Source: Alistipes sp. (lineage in GTDB: Bacteria; Bacteroidota; Bacteroidia; Bacteroidales; Rikenellaceae). From it: 11,120 bases of DNA. The number at the start of each line of letters is the position of its first letter. The first letter of the stretch is position 1. The notes under the pieces were generated by a model that saw only the letters and a list, made by a program, of their open reading frames with translations, did no database searches and was not told where the DNA came from. The translations under genes and the position numbers were made by a program. Below, in pieces: positions 1 to 8,079 of the stretch. Where the stretch lies: NCBI GenBank assembly GCA_009774895.1, contig VSOO01000012.1, positions 1 through 11,120 of the forward strand. The letters run 5' to 3'.

Positions 1-760
1 CGGGGACCGTGCGGCGGAAGAGGGCCTCCGGATAGCGCACGTCGCTCAGAAAAAGGCCTTGTGCGGGGGCGCTGCTGCTCGCGCGTGCGAGGTCGCGGCT
101 TTCGATGATCGCGCGGAACTCCTCGGGGGTGTAGCGTCCGCGCCCCACATCGACCAGCGTACCCACCACGGCCCGCACCATGTTGCGCAGGAAGCGGTCG
201 GCGCGGATCGTGAACCGCAGGGTGCCGTCACGCTCCGTCGTCCAGGCCGCATGGTCGATGCGGCAGATGTTGGTGCGGTTGTTCGAGTTGAGTTTGGCGA
301 AAGAGGTGAAATCCTCGTATTCGAGCAGTGCGGCCGCGGCCCGGTTCATGCGTTCCGTGTCGAGCGGCACGTAGTATTGCCACGACGTGTCGCGCGTGAA
401 AGGGTTCTTGCGGGGCGAGACGATGTAGCGGTATTCGCGGCTCAGGGCGCTGAAGCGTGCGTGCGCCTCGTCGTTCACCGGCGCGATCGACCGCAGCGCC
501 ACGCCTTCCGGCAGCAGGAGATTGGCTTTGTAGACCGTGTGCGCGGGGTCGGGCAGGGGAGTCTCCGTGTCGAAGTGGGCCACGTAGTAGAGGGCATGCA
601 CTCCCGTGTCGGTGCGTCCGGCGCCCGTAATCGCGATTTCGTGCCGCAGCAGGGTAGAGAGCGCCTGTTCTATGGTCTGTTGCACCGACGGCCGGTCGGT
701 CTGGCGCTGCCATCCGCAGAATGCCGAGCCGTTGTATTGCAGTTCGATGAAGTATCTCAT
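1..760 (-). CDS. truA: tRNA pseudouridine(38-40) synthase TruA (3' end cut by window edge)
   Basis: TruA converts uridines 38, 39 and 40 of the tRNA anticodon stem-loop to pseudouridine in the cytoplasm. Reading leftwards from the ATG at 760-758 gives 253 residues before the window edge. The start MRYFIELQYNGSAFCGWQ is the usual TruA opening. The catalytic motif GAGRTDTGVHA lies near residues 46-56, with nucleophile Asp51. A second conserved block, SREYRYIV (about 107-114), carries the active-site Tyr. RFLRNMVR (about 189-196) is the conserved C-terminal block. The family is usually about 245-270 residues, so only a few C-terminal residues should lie outside the window; no stop is visible. 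No Shine-Dalgarno sequence is seen, which is normal in Bacteroidota. The gene lies downstream of aspA on the same strand but is separated from it by a strong terminator, so it is probably transcribed from its own promoter within about 761-875. Confidence 0.95.
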   Translation of the reverse strand, partial: MRYFIELQYNGSAFCGWQRQTDRPSVQQTIEQALSTLLRHEIAITGAGRTDTGVHALYYVAHFDTETPLPDPAHTVYKANLLLPEGVALRSIAPVNDEAHARFSALSREYRYIVSPRKNPFTRDTSWQYYVPLDTERMNRAAAALLEYEDFTSFAKLNSNNRTNICRIDHAAWTTERDGTLRFTIRADRFLRNMVRAVVGTLVDVGRGRYTPEEFRAIIESRDLARASSSAPAQGLFLSDVRYPEALFRRTVP

Positions 761-875
761 AATGTGGTTGCCGGATGTTCGTGCCGCCCGGCCGGGGACT
801 CCGGACCGCAGGTCTCGAAAACGAAACATACCGCCCGCGCGGGCATGAATGCCGCCTTGCGACCGGTGTGTTCCG

Positions 876-917
876 AAAAAAAGCGCTCCGCACCGGCGGA
901 TTCCGGATGCGGAGCGC
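876..917 (-). terminator. Intrinsic terminator of aspA
   Basis: Read on the minus strand, this is a perfect 10-bp stem, GCGCTCCGCA pairing with TGCGGAGCGC (917-908 with 892-883). The 15-nt loop can add an inner CCGG/CCGG pairing. Seven Ts follow directly (882-876). The hairpin starts 10 nt past the aspA stop codon. This is a textbook Rho-independent terminator and should separate aspA from truA transcription. It is not a terminator in the plus orientation, because no T run follows the hairpin there. Confidence 0.9.
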
Positions 918-927
918 GGGGGGTGTG

Positions 928-2361
928 CTATCGACGCGGTTTGATGTTCAGACGCACGGGACGGATCATGTTCTCGGGTTTGAGAATCTCGTCCAGTTCC
1001 TCCTTCGAGAGGATGCCGTGCTCCAGTACCAGCTCGTATACGCCGCGACCCGTTTCGAGGGCCTCCTTGGCGATCTTCGTCGAGTTCTTGTAGCCGATGA
1101 TCGGGTTGAGGGCCGTCACGACGCCGATGCTCTCGTGGATGTAGCGGCGGCAGCGCTCCTCGTTGGCCGTGATGCCGTCGATGCAGCGGATGCGCAGCGT
1201 GTCGAAGCCGTTTGCGAGCAGGTCGGCCGACTCGAAGCAGCACTGGGCCATTACGGGCTCCATGGCGTTGAGCTCCATCTGTGCGGCCTCGTTGCACATC
1301 GTCACGCACAGTTCGTTGCCGATCACCTTGTATGCGATCTGGTTCATCACCTCCGGAATCACGGGGTTCACCTTGCCGGGCATGATCGACGATCCGGGCT
1401 GGCGTGCGGGGAGGTTGAACTCGCCCAGACCGCAGCGCGGACCCGAAGCCAGCAGACGCAGGTCGTTGCAGATCTTGTTCATCTTGGTGGCGATGCGCTT
1501 CATGGCTGCGGCATAGCCCACCATGCACGACGTATCGGACGTGGCGCCCACCAGGTCTTCGGCCAGGCGGATGTTCCAGCCGGTGATCTCGGCGATGGCC
1601 TGCGTGCAGCGCTCGGCGTAGCCCGGAACGGCGCAGATGCCCGTGCCGATGGCCGTGGCGCCCATGTTGATCGTCAGGAACTCCTCGGCTGCGTGGTCGA
1701 GGTTGGCGATCTCGTCCTTGAGGATGCTGGCGAAGCCGTGGAACGTCTGACCGAGGGTCATGGGCACGGCGTCTTCGAGCTGCGTGCGGCCCATCTTCAG
1801 GATGTGGGCGAACTCCTCGGCCTTGCGCATGAACGAGTCGATCAGCGCCTGGTAGTGCTCCTTGAGCTTGAGGTGCGTGGCGTAGAGACCCATGTGGATA
1901 GCCGACGGATAGGCGTCGTTGGTCGATTGCGAGCAGTTCACGTGGTCGTTGGGCGAGCAGAACTGGTATTCGCCGCGCTCGTGGCCCATGATTTCGAGGG
2001 CGCGGTTGGCGATCACTTCGTTGGCGTTCATGTTGGTGGTCGTGCCCGCACCGCCCTGGATCATGTCCACGGGGAAGAACTCGTGGTGCTTGCCCTCCAT
2101 GATCTCGCGGCATGCCTGTGCGATGGCCTCGTACTGCTCATCGGTGAGCAGCCCCAGCTCGTGGTTGGCGATGGCTGCGCCCAGTTTCACGATGGCCAGA
2201 CCGTTCACGAAGAGGGGATACTGGTCCAGACGGAACGAACTGATGGGGAAATTCTCCAGGCCGCGCAGCGTCTGCACGCCGTAGAGTACGTCGCAGGGAA
2301 CCTCCACGCTGCCGAGCAGGTCGCTCTCGGTGCGCGTTTTTACATTTTGGTTAGTGCTCAT
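928..2361 (-). CDS. aspA: Aspartate ammonia-lyase (aspartase)
   Basis: This enzyme reversibly deaminates L-aspartate to fumarate and ammonia, feeding the anaerobic fumarate/succinate pathway. The 477-residue length matches the family. Fumarase/aspartase superfamily marks are all present: GGAGTTTNMNANEV near residues 103-116, SPNDHVNCSQSTND near 136-149, and the signature GSSIMPGKVNP at 323-333 with the catalytic Ser on the flexible loop. The match to aspartase rather than class II fumarase rests on the overall wording (for example FPVDMIQGGAG and the GHERGEY stretch) and is a judgement. The ATG at 2361-2359 is preceded by about 50 nt of leader downstream of a likely promoter at 2419-2449. The stop TAG at 930-928 is followed at once by a terminator, so the gene looks monocistronic. 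It is divergent from dapB, sharing a 150-bp AT-rich intergenic region. The CDS is intact. Confidence 0.95.
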   Translation of the reverse strand: MSTNQNVKTRTESDLLGSVEVPCDVLYGVQTLRGLENFPISSFRLDQYPLFVNGLAIVKLGAAIANHELGLLTDEQYEAIAQACREIMEGKHHEFFPVDMIQGGAGTTTNMNANEVIANRALEIMGHERGEYQFCSPNDHVNCSQSTNDAYPSAIHMGLYATHLKLKEHYQALIDSFMRKAEEFAHILKMGRTQLEDAVPMTLGQTFHGFASILKDEIANLDHAAEEFLTINMGATAIGTGICAVPGYAERCTQAIAEITGWNIRLAEDLVGATSDTSCMVGYAAAMKRIATKMNKICNDLRLLASGPRCGLGEFNLPARQPGSSIMPGKVNPVIPEVMNQIAYKVIGNELCVTMCNEAAQMELNAMEPVMAQCCFESADLLANGFDTLRIRCIDGITANEERCRRYIHESIGVVTALNPIIGYKNSTKIAKEALETGRGVYELVLEHGILSKEELDEILKPENMIRPVRLNIKPRR

Positions 2362-2392
2362 GATACTGTATGTTGTATTTTAAATGGTATGC

Positions 2393-2405
2393 TTTCGATT
2401 CGAAA
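2393..2405. repeat. Inverted repeat in the aspA leader (possible operator)
   Basis: TTTCGA-T-TCGAAA is a perfect 6-bp inverted repeat around one central base. It falls about 8-20 nt downstream of the transcription start expected from the aspA promoter box, a place where a repressor could block transcription. The symmetry is seen directly; the operator role is a guess, and a repeat this short can arise by chance in AT-rich DNA. Confidence 0.3.
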
Positions 2406-2418
2406 CCGTTTGATCCGA

Positions 2419-2449
2419 TAAAAGTATTGATTTTTTTTCAAACTCCCAA
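2419..2449 (-). promoter_or_regulatory. Likely aspA promoter (Bacteroidota type)
   Basis: On the minus strand, TACTTTTA (2426-2419) matches the Bacteroidota -7 consensus TAnnTTTG in all but the last base. It is preceded, after exactly 19 bp, by TTGG (2449-2446), which resembles the -33 TTTG/TTG element. The expected start of transcription is near 2413, giving a leader of about 50 nt before the aspA ATG. The spacing supports the call; one -7 mismatch and a weak -33 keep confidence moderate. Confidence 0.5.
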
Positions 2450-2486
2450 TTTTTCGGAACTATTTTTTATTTCGGCTGCGTTTTCG

Positions 2487-2494
2487 TATCTTTG
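2487..2494 (+). promoter_or_regulatory. dapB promoter, -7 box TATCTTTG
   Basis: TATCTTTG is a full match to the Bacteroidota -7 consensus TAnnTTTG and lies 17 bp before the dapB ATG. Transcription would start around 2500, leaving a very short leader of about a dozen bases. The region about 20 bp upstream is T-rich (around 2463-2468) without a convincing -33 TTTG. This is the only good promoter seen ahead of the plus-strand run, so it may drive dapB, lepB, the YigZ gene and uvrA, and possibly more. Confidence 0.7.
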
Positions 2495-2511
2495 CGTAAA
2501 TTTATTTCGAC

Positions 2512-3225
2512 ATGAAAGCAGCCATCGTAGGATATGGAAAAATGGGGCGCGAGATCGAGAAAATACTCCTCGAACGCGGCCACGAAATCGTATTGCGCAT
2601 CGACGCGGAGAACGCTTCGGAGCTTACGCCCGAGCGTCTGGCCGCGGCGGATGTCGCGCTGGAGTTCACCATGCCGGAGACGGCCTATGCGAACATCCGC
2701 GCCTGCATTCTCGCCCGCACGCCCGTCGTGAGCGGCACGACGGGGTGGACGGCGCGTCTGGGCGAGCTGGAGAAGCTGTGCCGCGAGCGTCGCTCGGCGC
2801 TTTTCTATGCCTCGAATTTCAGCCTGGGCGTCAATCTGCTGTTCCGCCTGAACCGGCAGCTGGCCGCCATGATCGACCGCGTGTCGGGCTACGACGTCCG
2901 CATCGAGGAGGTGCACCACATCCAGAAGAAGGATGCGCCCAGCGGCACGGCCATCACGCTCGCCGAGGGGATCATCGGAGAGCTCGGCGCCAAGAACGGC
3001 TGGGTGAACGACGAACATGCCCCCGCGGACCGCATCGCGATCCGCTCGGTGCGCGAAGGGACGGTGCCGGGCACCCACACCGTGACCTACGAGTCGGAGG
3101 ATGACATTCTGGAGCTGCGGCATACGATAAAGAACCGCCGTACGTTGGCTATGGGAGCCGTCGTGGCGGCGGAGTTCCTCTGCGGCAAGGAGGGGGTTTA
3201 CACGATGGACGACCTGTTGAAATAG
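2512..3225 (+). CDS. dapB: 4-hydroxy-tetrahydrodipicolinate reductase
   Basis: DapB reduces 4-hydroxy-tetrahydrodipicolinate with NAD(P)H to tetrahydrodipicolinate in the diaminopimelate/lysine pathway, supplying lysine and the peptidoglycan cross-link residue. The 237-residue protein opens with a Rossmann nucleotide-binding motif, GYGKMG at residues 7-12. VSGTTGW at about 73-79 matches the conserved cofactor/substrate loop. The family signature EVHHIQKKDAPSGTA occupies residues 133-147; by comparison with E. coli, His135 and Lys139 are the proton donor and substrate-binding residues. It is shorter than the 273-residue E. coli enzyme, as is usual for Bacteroidota. The ATG at 2512 follows the TATCTTTG promoter closely. 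The stop is 6 nt before lepB. A dapB-lepB pairing is one I remember from other Bacteroidota. The CDS is intact. Confidence 0.96.
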   Translation: MKAAIVGYGKMGREIEKILLERGHEIVLRIDAENASELTPERLAAADVALEFTMPETAYANIRACILARTPVVSGTTGWTARLGELEKLCRERRSALFYASNFSLGVNLLFRLNRQLAAMIDRVSGYDVRIEEVHHIQKKDAPSGTAITLAEGIIGELGAKNGWVNDEHAPADRIAIRSVREGTVPGTHTVTYESEDDILELRHTIKNRRTLAMGAVVAAEFLCGKEGVYTMDDLLK

Positions 3226-3231
3226 TACGTC

Positions 3232-4584
3232 ATGCAGAAGATCAAGGCTTTTTTCCGAAACAAATGGACGGGGTTCGTGCTCGCATCGGCGGTGTGGACG
3301 CTCTGGTTCGTGGTCTGGACGGGTAACTGGTGGATGCTGCTGGGCATTCCGGTGCTCTACGACCTCTACATTACGGGGTGGTTCCGGCGCCGCGTGTGGT
3401 CGCGCAATGCCGAGTGGTGCCGCCGCAGCGCGGTCTACCGCACGGCGTACGAGTGGGTGAATGCCATCCTCTTCGCCACGGTGGTGGCCACGCTGGTCCA
3501 CATCTATGTCTTCCAGATGTACGTGATTCCCACTTCGTCGATGGAGAAGACGCTGCTGGTGGGCGACTACCTCTACGTGAGCAAGGTCACCTACGGGCCC
3601 CAGATGCCCAATACGCCCCTGTCGTTCCCCTTCGTGCACCATACGATGCCCTTTTCGCAGACGCGGCCTTCGTTCTCCGATGCCGTGCAGTGGCCCTACC
3701 GCCGTCTGCGCGGCCTGCGACGCATCGAGCGCAACGACGTGGTGGTCTTCAACTTCCCGGCGGGCGACACGGTGCTGCTCGAAAACCAGGCGGTGACCTA
3801 CTACGACGTGCTGCGCAGCTACTGCCAGACCTACGGCGACGCCGAGGGACGCCGCCGCCTGTTCGCGGAACATACGGTCGCGGCCCGTCCGGTGGACAAG
3901 CGCGAGAACTACATCAAGCGCTGCGTGGCCCTTCCGGGCGACACGCTGCGTGTGGTGAACGGCGAGGTGTGGATCGATGGCGTGCGCCGGGAGCCCGTGC
4001 CCGAGCGGCAGTTCTCCTACGTCGTCCAGACTTCGGCACCCTTTTCGCAGTATGCCATCGCCAACCTCGGGGTGACGGAGTACAGCGGCAACGGATCGTC
4101 CTACTACATGATGCTCACCGACGAGAACGCCCGCCGCGTGGAGGCGATGAACAACGTGGTTTCGATCCGCCGCTATTCGGCGGGTCCCAACAGCGACGTC
4201 TATCCCCAGCCGGCGGTGCCGCTCTGGAGCCAGGACAACTACGGTCCCGTGTGGATTCCGGCGCGCGGGGCGCAGATCGAGCTCACGGAGTGGAATGCGG
4301 CGCTCTACGGCCGCATCATCGAGGCATATGAGGGGCACCGTCTCGAACGCGACGGCGACCGCTTCCTCATCGACGGCGAACCGGCCGACACCTATACTTT
4401 CGCGATGGACTACTACTGGATGATGGGCGACAACCGCCACAATTCGGCCGACTCGCGCTTCTGGGGCTTCGTGCCCGAGGACCACATCGTGGGCAAGGCG
4501 TCGTTCGTATGGCTGTCGCTCGATCCCGACCGCCGCTTCCCCGCGAACATCCGCTGGAACCGCATGTTCCGTAAGGTGCGCTGA
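3232..4584 (+). CDS. lepB: Signal peptidase I, inner-membrane
   Basis: LepB cleaves signal peptides from secreted proteins with a Ser/Lys dyad facing the periplasm. The 450-residue protein has two hydrophobic segments near the N-terminus (about residues 15-48 and 78-96). The Ser box follows: IPTSSMEKTL at 99-108, nucleophile Ser103 before Met104. The Lys box YIKRCVALPGD (227-237) carries the general base Lys229. The last box, MGDNRHNSADSRFWG, is at 398-412. All catalytic boxes are intact. Ser-to-Lys spacing is 126 residues against 55 in E. coli, and Lys-to-GDN spacing is also longer, so the protein has extra periplasmic segments (about 122-226 and 250-395). Long LepBs are, from memory, common in this phylum. 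The gene starts 6 nt after dapB and stops 3 nt before the YigZ-family gene, implying one transcript. Confidence 0.95.
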   Translation: MQKIKAFFRNKWTGFVLASAVWTLWFVVWTGNWWMLLGIPVLYDLYITGWFRRRVWSRNAEWCRRSAVYRTAYEWVNAILFATVVATLVHIYVFQMYVIPTSSMEKTLLVGDYLYVSKVTYGPQMPNTPLSFPFVHHTMPFSQTRPSFSDAVQWPYRRLRGLRRIERNDVVVFNFPAGDTVLLENQAVTYYDVLRSYCQTYGDAEGRRRLFAEHTVAARPVDKRENYIKRCVALPGDTLRVVNGEVWIDGVRREPVPERQFSYVVQTSAPFSQYAIANLGVTEYSGNGSSYYMMLTDENARRVEAMNNVVSIRRYSAGPNSDVYPQPAVPLWSQDNYGPVWIPARGAQIELTEWNAALYGRIIEAYEGHRLERDGDRFLIDGEPADTYTFAMDYYWMMGDNRHNSADSRFWGFVPEDHIVGKASFVWLSLDPDRRFPANIRWNRMFRKVR

Positions 4585-4587
4585 GCC

Positions 4588-5202
4588 GTGGAACGTCCGG
4601 ACGACAGCTTTCTGACCGTGGCGGCGGCGGCCGAAACGGCATCGAGGGAGCGGAGCAGCAAGTTCCTGGCCTATGCCTATCCCGTGCGCGACGAGGAGCG
4701 GATCCGCGAGCTGCTCGACGCCTTGCGCAAGCGCTATTTCGATGCCACGCACCACTGCTACGCCTGGCGCCTGGGCCCCGGGGGCGAGCGTTTCCGTGCC
4801 AACGACGACGGCGAGCCGTCGGGTACGGCCGGCAAACCCATTCTGGGCCAGATGCTCTCGCGGGGAATTACGGACACCCTGGTGGTCGTGGTGCGCTACT
4901 TCGGCGGCACGAAACTGGGGGTTCCGGGGCTGATCGCAGCCTACCGCGAAGCGGCGGCCGAGGTGCTCGACGCCGCCGGTGTCGAGGAGCGCACCGTGGA
5001 CCGCACGGCGACGGTGCGTTTCCCGTACGAGTCGATGAACGACATCATGAAAATCATCAAGGAGGAGCAGCCCGCCGTCCGGGCGCAGGAGTTCGACTGC
5101 CTGTGCAGCGTGACGCTCTCGATCCGCGCATCCCGGGCGGAGGCGCTGTTCGGCAGGCTGGCCAAGGTCGGGGGTGCGGCCCTCGAAGAGGAGACGACAT
5201 GA
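4588..5202 (+). CDS. YigZ/IMPACT-family protein
   Basis: Members of the YigZ (UPF0029/IMPACT) family are small cytoplasmic proteins. The eukaryotic relative IMPACT acts in translational control through Gcn1/Gcn2, but the bacterial role is not settled. The 204-residue product shows the family marks in order: SSKFLAYAYPV (about 23-33), ATHHCYAWRLG (53-63), NDDGEPSGTAGKPILGQM (72-89) and VVVVRYFGGTKLGVPGL (99-115). A C-terminal ferredoxin-like half follows (about 140-195). The start is GTG at 4588, 3 nt after the lepB stop; no nearby ATG in frame would keep the SSKFLAYA block. The stop overlaps the uvrA start (ATGA, 5199-5202). Position between a membrane peptidase and a repair ATPase gives no clear functional hint. 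The family call is secure; the function is not known to me. Confidence 0.9.
   Translation: MERPDDSFLTVAAAAETASRERSSKFLAYAYPVRDEERIRELLDALRKRYFDATHHCYAWRLGPGGERFRANDDGEPSGTAGKPILGQMLSRGITDTLVVVVRYFGGTKLGVPGLIAAYREAAAEVLDAAGVEERTVDRTATVRFPYESMNDIMKIIKEEQPAVRAQEFDCLCSVTLSIRASRAEALFGRLAKVGGAALEEETT
5187..5193 (+). promoter_or_regulatory. Ribosome binding site fixing the uvrA start
   Basis: AGAGGAG lies 5 nt before the ATG at 5199 and within the last codons of the YigZ-family gene. Together with the ATGA stop/start overlap it selects 5199 as the uvrA start over an in-frame ATG 96 bp upstream. A strong purine site is unusual in this window, where most starts lack one. The same bases also encode Glu codons, so part of the match may be chance. 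Confidence 0.55.
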
Positions 5203-7985
5203 AAGAGAACAATGCCATTCACATAAAAGGTGCGCGGGTGCACAACCTCCGCAACATCGAGGTGACCATTCCCCACGACCGGCTGACGGTGATTACGGGG
5301 CTGAGCGGCTCGGGCAAATCGACCCTGGCGTTCGACACGATCTTCGCCGAGGGACAGCGGCGCTATGTGGAGTCGTTGTCGGCCTATGCGCGTCAGTTCC
5401 TGGGGCGTGTGGGCAAGCCCGATGCCGACCTCATATCGGGCATCGCGCCGGCCATCGCCATCGAGCAGAAGGTCAATACGCGCAATCCGCGCTCGACCGT
5501 GGGTACGACGACCGAGATCTACGACTACCTGAAGCTGCTCTACGCCCGCATCGGACATACTTTTTCGCCCGTCACGGGGCGTGAGGTGCGCTGCTACGGC
5601 GTGGACGACGTGACGGCGCGCATACTGGCCGCGAAGGAGGGCAGCCGCGTGGTGATCGCGGCGCCGCTGCGTCTGGCACCGGGGCAGGGGGTGATCGAGA
5701 AGCTCACGCTGCTGCTCGCCGAGGGCATACTGCGCATCCGCACGGGCGGTGAGACGCTGCTGATCGAGGAGGCGCTGCCCCGCCTGGGCGCCGACACGCC
5801 GCCGGGGGAGATCGCCGTGGTGATCGACCGTGCGCGCGTGGCCTCCGACGACGACACGCAGACCCGTCTGCGCGACTCGGTGGCGCGCGCCTTCTCCTAC
5901 GGCGAGGGCGACTGCATCGTCGTCACGGAGGAGGGCGAGGCCTGCTATTCGTCGCGCTTCGAGGCCGACGGCATCCGCTTCGAACCCCCGACCGAGCATC
6001 TGTTCAGCTTCAACAATCCGCTGGGGGCCTGTCCCCGCTGCGAGGGCTACGGCAAGGTGGTCGGCATCGACGAGGACCTGGTGATTCCCGACAAGAGCAA
6101 GACCGTGTACGAAGGCGCCATCGCCTGCTGGCGCGGCGAGACGATGGGGCAGTGGCGCGAGCAGCTCGTGCGCAACGCCGCGAAGTTCGACTTCCCGATC
6201 CATACGCCCTACCACGAACTCACGGCGGAGCAGAAACGCCTGCTCTGGCGCGGCAACGACTATTTCGAGGGGCTCGACGACTTCTTCGCCTACATCGACG
6301 GCCAGCGCCACAAGATACAGTACCGCGTGATGAAGGCGCGCTATACGGGCAAGACCGTCTGTCCCGCCTGCGGCGGCAGCCGCCTGCGGCCCGAGGCGCT
6401 CTACGTGCGGGTGGGCGGGCGCGACATCGCCGAACTGGCGGCGATGCCCGTCGAGCGGCTCGCGGCGTTCTTCGCGGAGCTGCGCACCGACGCGTACGAC
6501 ACCAAGACCGCGGCGCGCATCCTGACCGAGATCCGCAACCGGCTGCAATACCTTCTCGACGTGGGGCTGGGCTACCTGACGCTCGACCGCCTCAGCGCCA
6601 CGCTTTCGGGCGGCGAGAGCCAGCGCATCAACCTGGCCACGTCGCTCGGCAGCAACCTCACGGGATCGCTCTACATCCTCGACGAACCCTCGATCGGGCT
6701 CCATCCGCGCGACACGCACCGCCTGATCCGCGTGCTCGAACAGTTGCGCGACATGGGCAATACGGTCATCGTCGTCGAGCACGAGGAGGAGGTGATCCGC
6801 GCCGCGGACTACATCGTGGATATCGGTCCCGAGGCGGGCGAGAAGGGCGGCGAGGTGGTTTTCAGCGGCACGCTGCCCGATTTGCTCGGGTGCGGCCGCA
6901 GCCTCACGGCCGACTACCTCGCGGGGCGCCGGAGCATCGCCGTGCCCCCCATGGAGCGGGGCTGGAGCCACTCGATCGCGGTGCGCGGCGCCCGTGAACA
7001 CAACCTGCGCAACATCGACGTGCGCATACCCCTGGGTGTCATGACCTGCATCACGGGCGTCAGCGGCTCGGGCAAATCGACCCTCGTGAAGGATATTCTC
7101 TACCCGGCGCTGCGGCGTCAGCTGCTCGACACGGGCTCGCGTCCCGGCGATTTCGACGGGCTGGAGGGCGACACCTCGCTCCTCGCCTCGGTGGAGATGG
7201 TGGACCAGAACCCGATCGGCAAGTCGTCGCGTTCGAACCCCGTGACCTACATCAAGGCCTACGACGAGATACGCAAGCTCTACGCCGAGCAGCCCTACGC
7301 CAAACATACGGGCCTCAACGCCTCGCATTTCTCGTTCAACGTGGCCGGTGGCCGCTGCGAGGAGTGTCAGGGCGAGGGGGTCATCAAGGTCGGCATGCAG
7401 TTCATGGCCGACGTGGAGCTGGTGTGCGAGGCGTGCGGCGGCAAGCGCTTCCGCGACGAGGTGCTCGAAACGAAATACCGCGACCGCACGATCAGCGACG
7501 TGCTCGACATGACCGTGGACGACGCCATAGAGTTCTTCGGTGCCGACACGGGCGCCCTTTGCCGGCGCATCGTCGAGCGGCTGCGCCCCTTGCAGGAGGT
7601 GGGCCTGGGCTACGTGCGCCTCGGGCAGTCCTCCTCGACGCTCTCGGGCGGCGAGAGCCAGCGTGTGAAGCTCGCTTCGTTCCTCACGAAGGAGTCGTCG
7701 GCGGCGGGCAACGTGCTGTTCATCTTCGACGAGCCGACCACGGGACTCCATTTCCACGACATATCCCGTCTGCTGGGGGCGTTCGACGCGCTGATCCGCA
7801 AGGGCCACACGATCGTGGTGGTGGAGCATAATACGGAGGTGATCCGCTGCGCCGACTGGGTGGTGGACCTGGGGCCCGAGGCGGGAGCCGACGGCGGACA
7901 GGTGGTGTTCGAGGGCACGCCGCGCGAGCTGGCGGAGTGCGCCGAGAGCCACACGGGCGAATTCCTGCGGCGGAAGATGCCGTGA
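5199..7985 (+). CDS. uvrA: Excinuclease ABC subunit A
   Basis: UvrA is the damage-sensing ATPase of nucleotide excision repair; it loads UvrB onto distorted DNA. From the ATG at 5199 the protein has 928 residues, the usual size. It holds two ABC ATPase modules: Walker A GLSGSGKS (34-41) and GVSGSGKS (620-627), ABC signatures LSGGESQR (469-476 and 815-822), and Walker [13 protein letters not shown] (491-502) and [12 protein letters not shown] (840-851). The UvrB-binding region follows the first Walker A (about 125-245). The C-terminal zinc finger is complete: Cys720, Cys723, Cys743 and Cys746. In the N-terminal half, CPRC (278-281) and CPAC (388-391) remain, but the CxxC expected near residue 249 is only a single Cys. 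The start is chosen from the ATGA overlap with the preceding gene, the upstream AGAGGAG, and the opening [14 protein letters not shown]. The 32 residues upstream in frame are unlike UvrA. Confidence 0.97.
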   Translation: MKENNAIHIKGARVHNLRNIEVTIPHDRLTVITGLSGSGKSTLAFDTIFAEGQRRYVESLSAYARQFLGRVGKPDADLISGIAPAIAIEQKVNTRNPRSTVGTTTEIYDYLKLLYARIGHTFSPVTGREVRCYGVDDVTARILAAKEGSRVVIAAPLRLAPGQGVIEKLTLLLAEGILRIRTGGETLLIEEALPRLGADTPPGEIAVVIDRARVASDDDTQTRLRDSVARAFSYGEGDCIVVTEEGEACYSSRFEADGIRFEPPTEHLFSFNNPLGACPRCEGYGKVVGIDEDLVIPDKSKTVYEGAIACWRGETMGQWREQLVRNAAKFDFPIHTPYHELTAEQKRLLWRGNDYFEGLDDFFAYIDGQRHKIQYRVMKARYTGKTVCPACGGSRLRPEALYVRVGGRDIAELAAMPVERLAAFFAELRTDAYDTKTAARILTEIRNRLQYLLDVGLGYLTLDRLSATLSGGESQRINLATSLGSNLTGSLYILDEPSIGLHPRDTHRLIRVLEQLRDMGNTVIVVEHEEEVIRAADYIVDIGPEAGEKGGEVVFSGTLPDLLGCGRSLTADYLAGRRSIAVPPMERGWSHSIAVRGAREHNLRNIDVRIPLGVMTCITGVSGSGKSTLVKDILYPALRRQLLDTGSRPGDFDGLEGDTSLLASVEMVDQNPIGKSSRSNPVTYIKAYDEIRKLYAEQPYAKHTGLNASHFSFNVAGGRCEECQGEGVIKVGMQFMADVELVCEACGGKRFRDEVLETKYRDRTISDVLDMTVDDAIEFFGADTGALCRRIVERLRPLQEVGLGYVRLGQSSSTLSGGESQRVKLASFLTKESSAAGNVLFIFDEPTTGLHFHDISRLLGAFDALIRKGHTIVVVEHNTEVIRCADWVVDLGPEAGADGGQVVFEGTPRELAECAESHTGEFLRRKMP

Positions 7986-8079
7986 GGCGCACAGTGCCGG
8001 GTGCGGGCCGCCGCATCGCCTGCGGGCGCGGCCGGCCGCAAGACCCGAATCCCGAACCGAAAATGAAGCGATACGACCG
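7986..8079 (+). other. GC-rich spacer with hairpins between uvrA and the M16 gene
   Basis: The 94-bp spacer holds a hairpin TGCGG-GCCG-CCGCA (8002-8015), a second TGCGG/CCGCA pair (8021-8025 with 8036-8040), and a perfect 12-bp palindrome GCGGCCGGCCGC (8028-8039). No T run follows, so it is not a standard terminator, and no TAnnTTTG box is seen. Near its end a six-codon open frame, ATG at 8063 reading MKRYDR, stops by overlapping the next gene's start (ATGA, 8080-8083). Confidence 0.5.

Noticed and set aside
823..830. Possible truA promoter box TATGTTTC on the minus strand
   Set aside because: It differs from TAnnTTTG at the last base and no -33 element is seen about 20 bp upstream; too weak to list as a feature, though truA needs a promoter in this area.
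775..2421. Plus-strand open frame of 548 codons opposite aspA
   Set aside because: aspA on the minus strand is unmistakable and has its own promoter and terminator; the opposite frame is a low-complexity shadow.
2467..4755. Minus-strand open frame of 762 codons opposite dapB and lepB
   Set aside because: Same antisense pattern and biased composition; dapB and lepB have all their family motifs on the plus strand.
5103..5198. Upstream in-frame extension of uvrA by 32 codons
   Set aside because: The extension reads as a Gly/Arg-rich shadow of the preceding gene, while 5199 has an AGAGGAG site, an ATGA overlap and the normal UvrA N-terminus.
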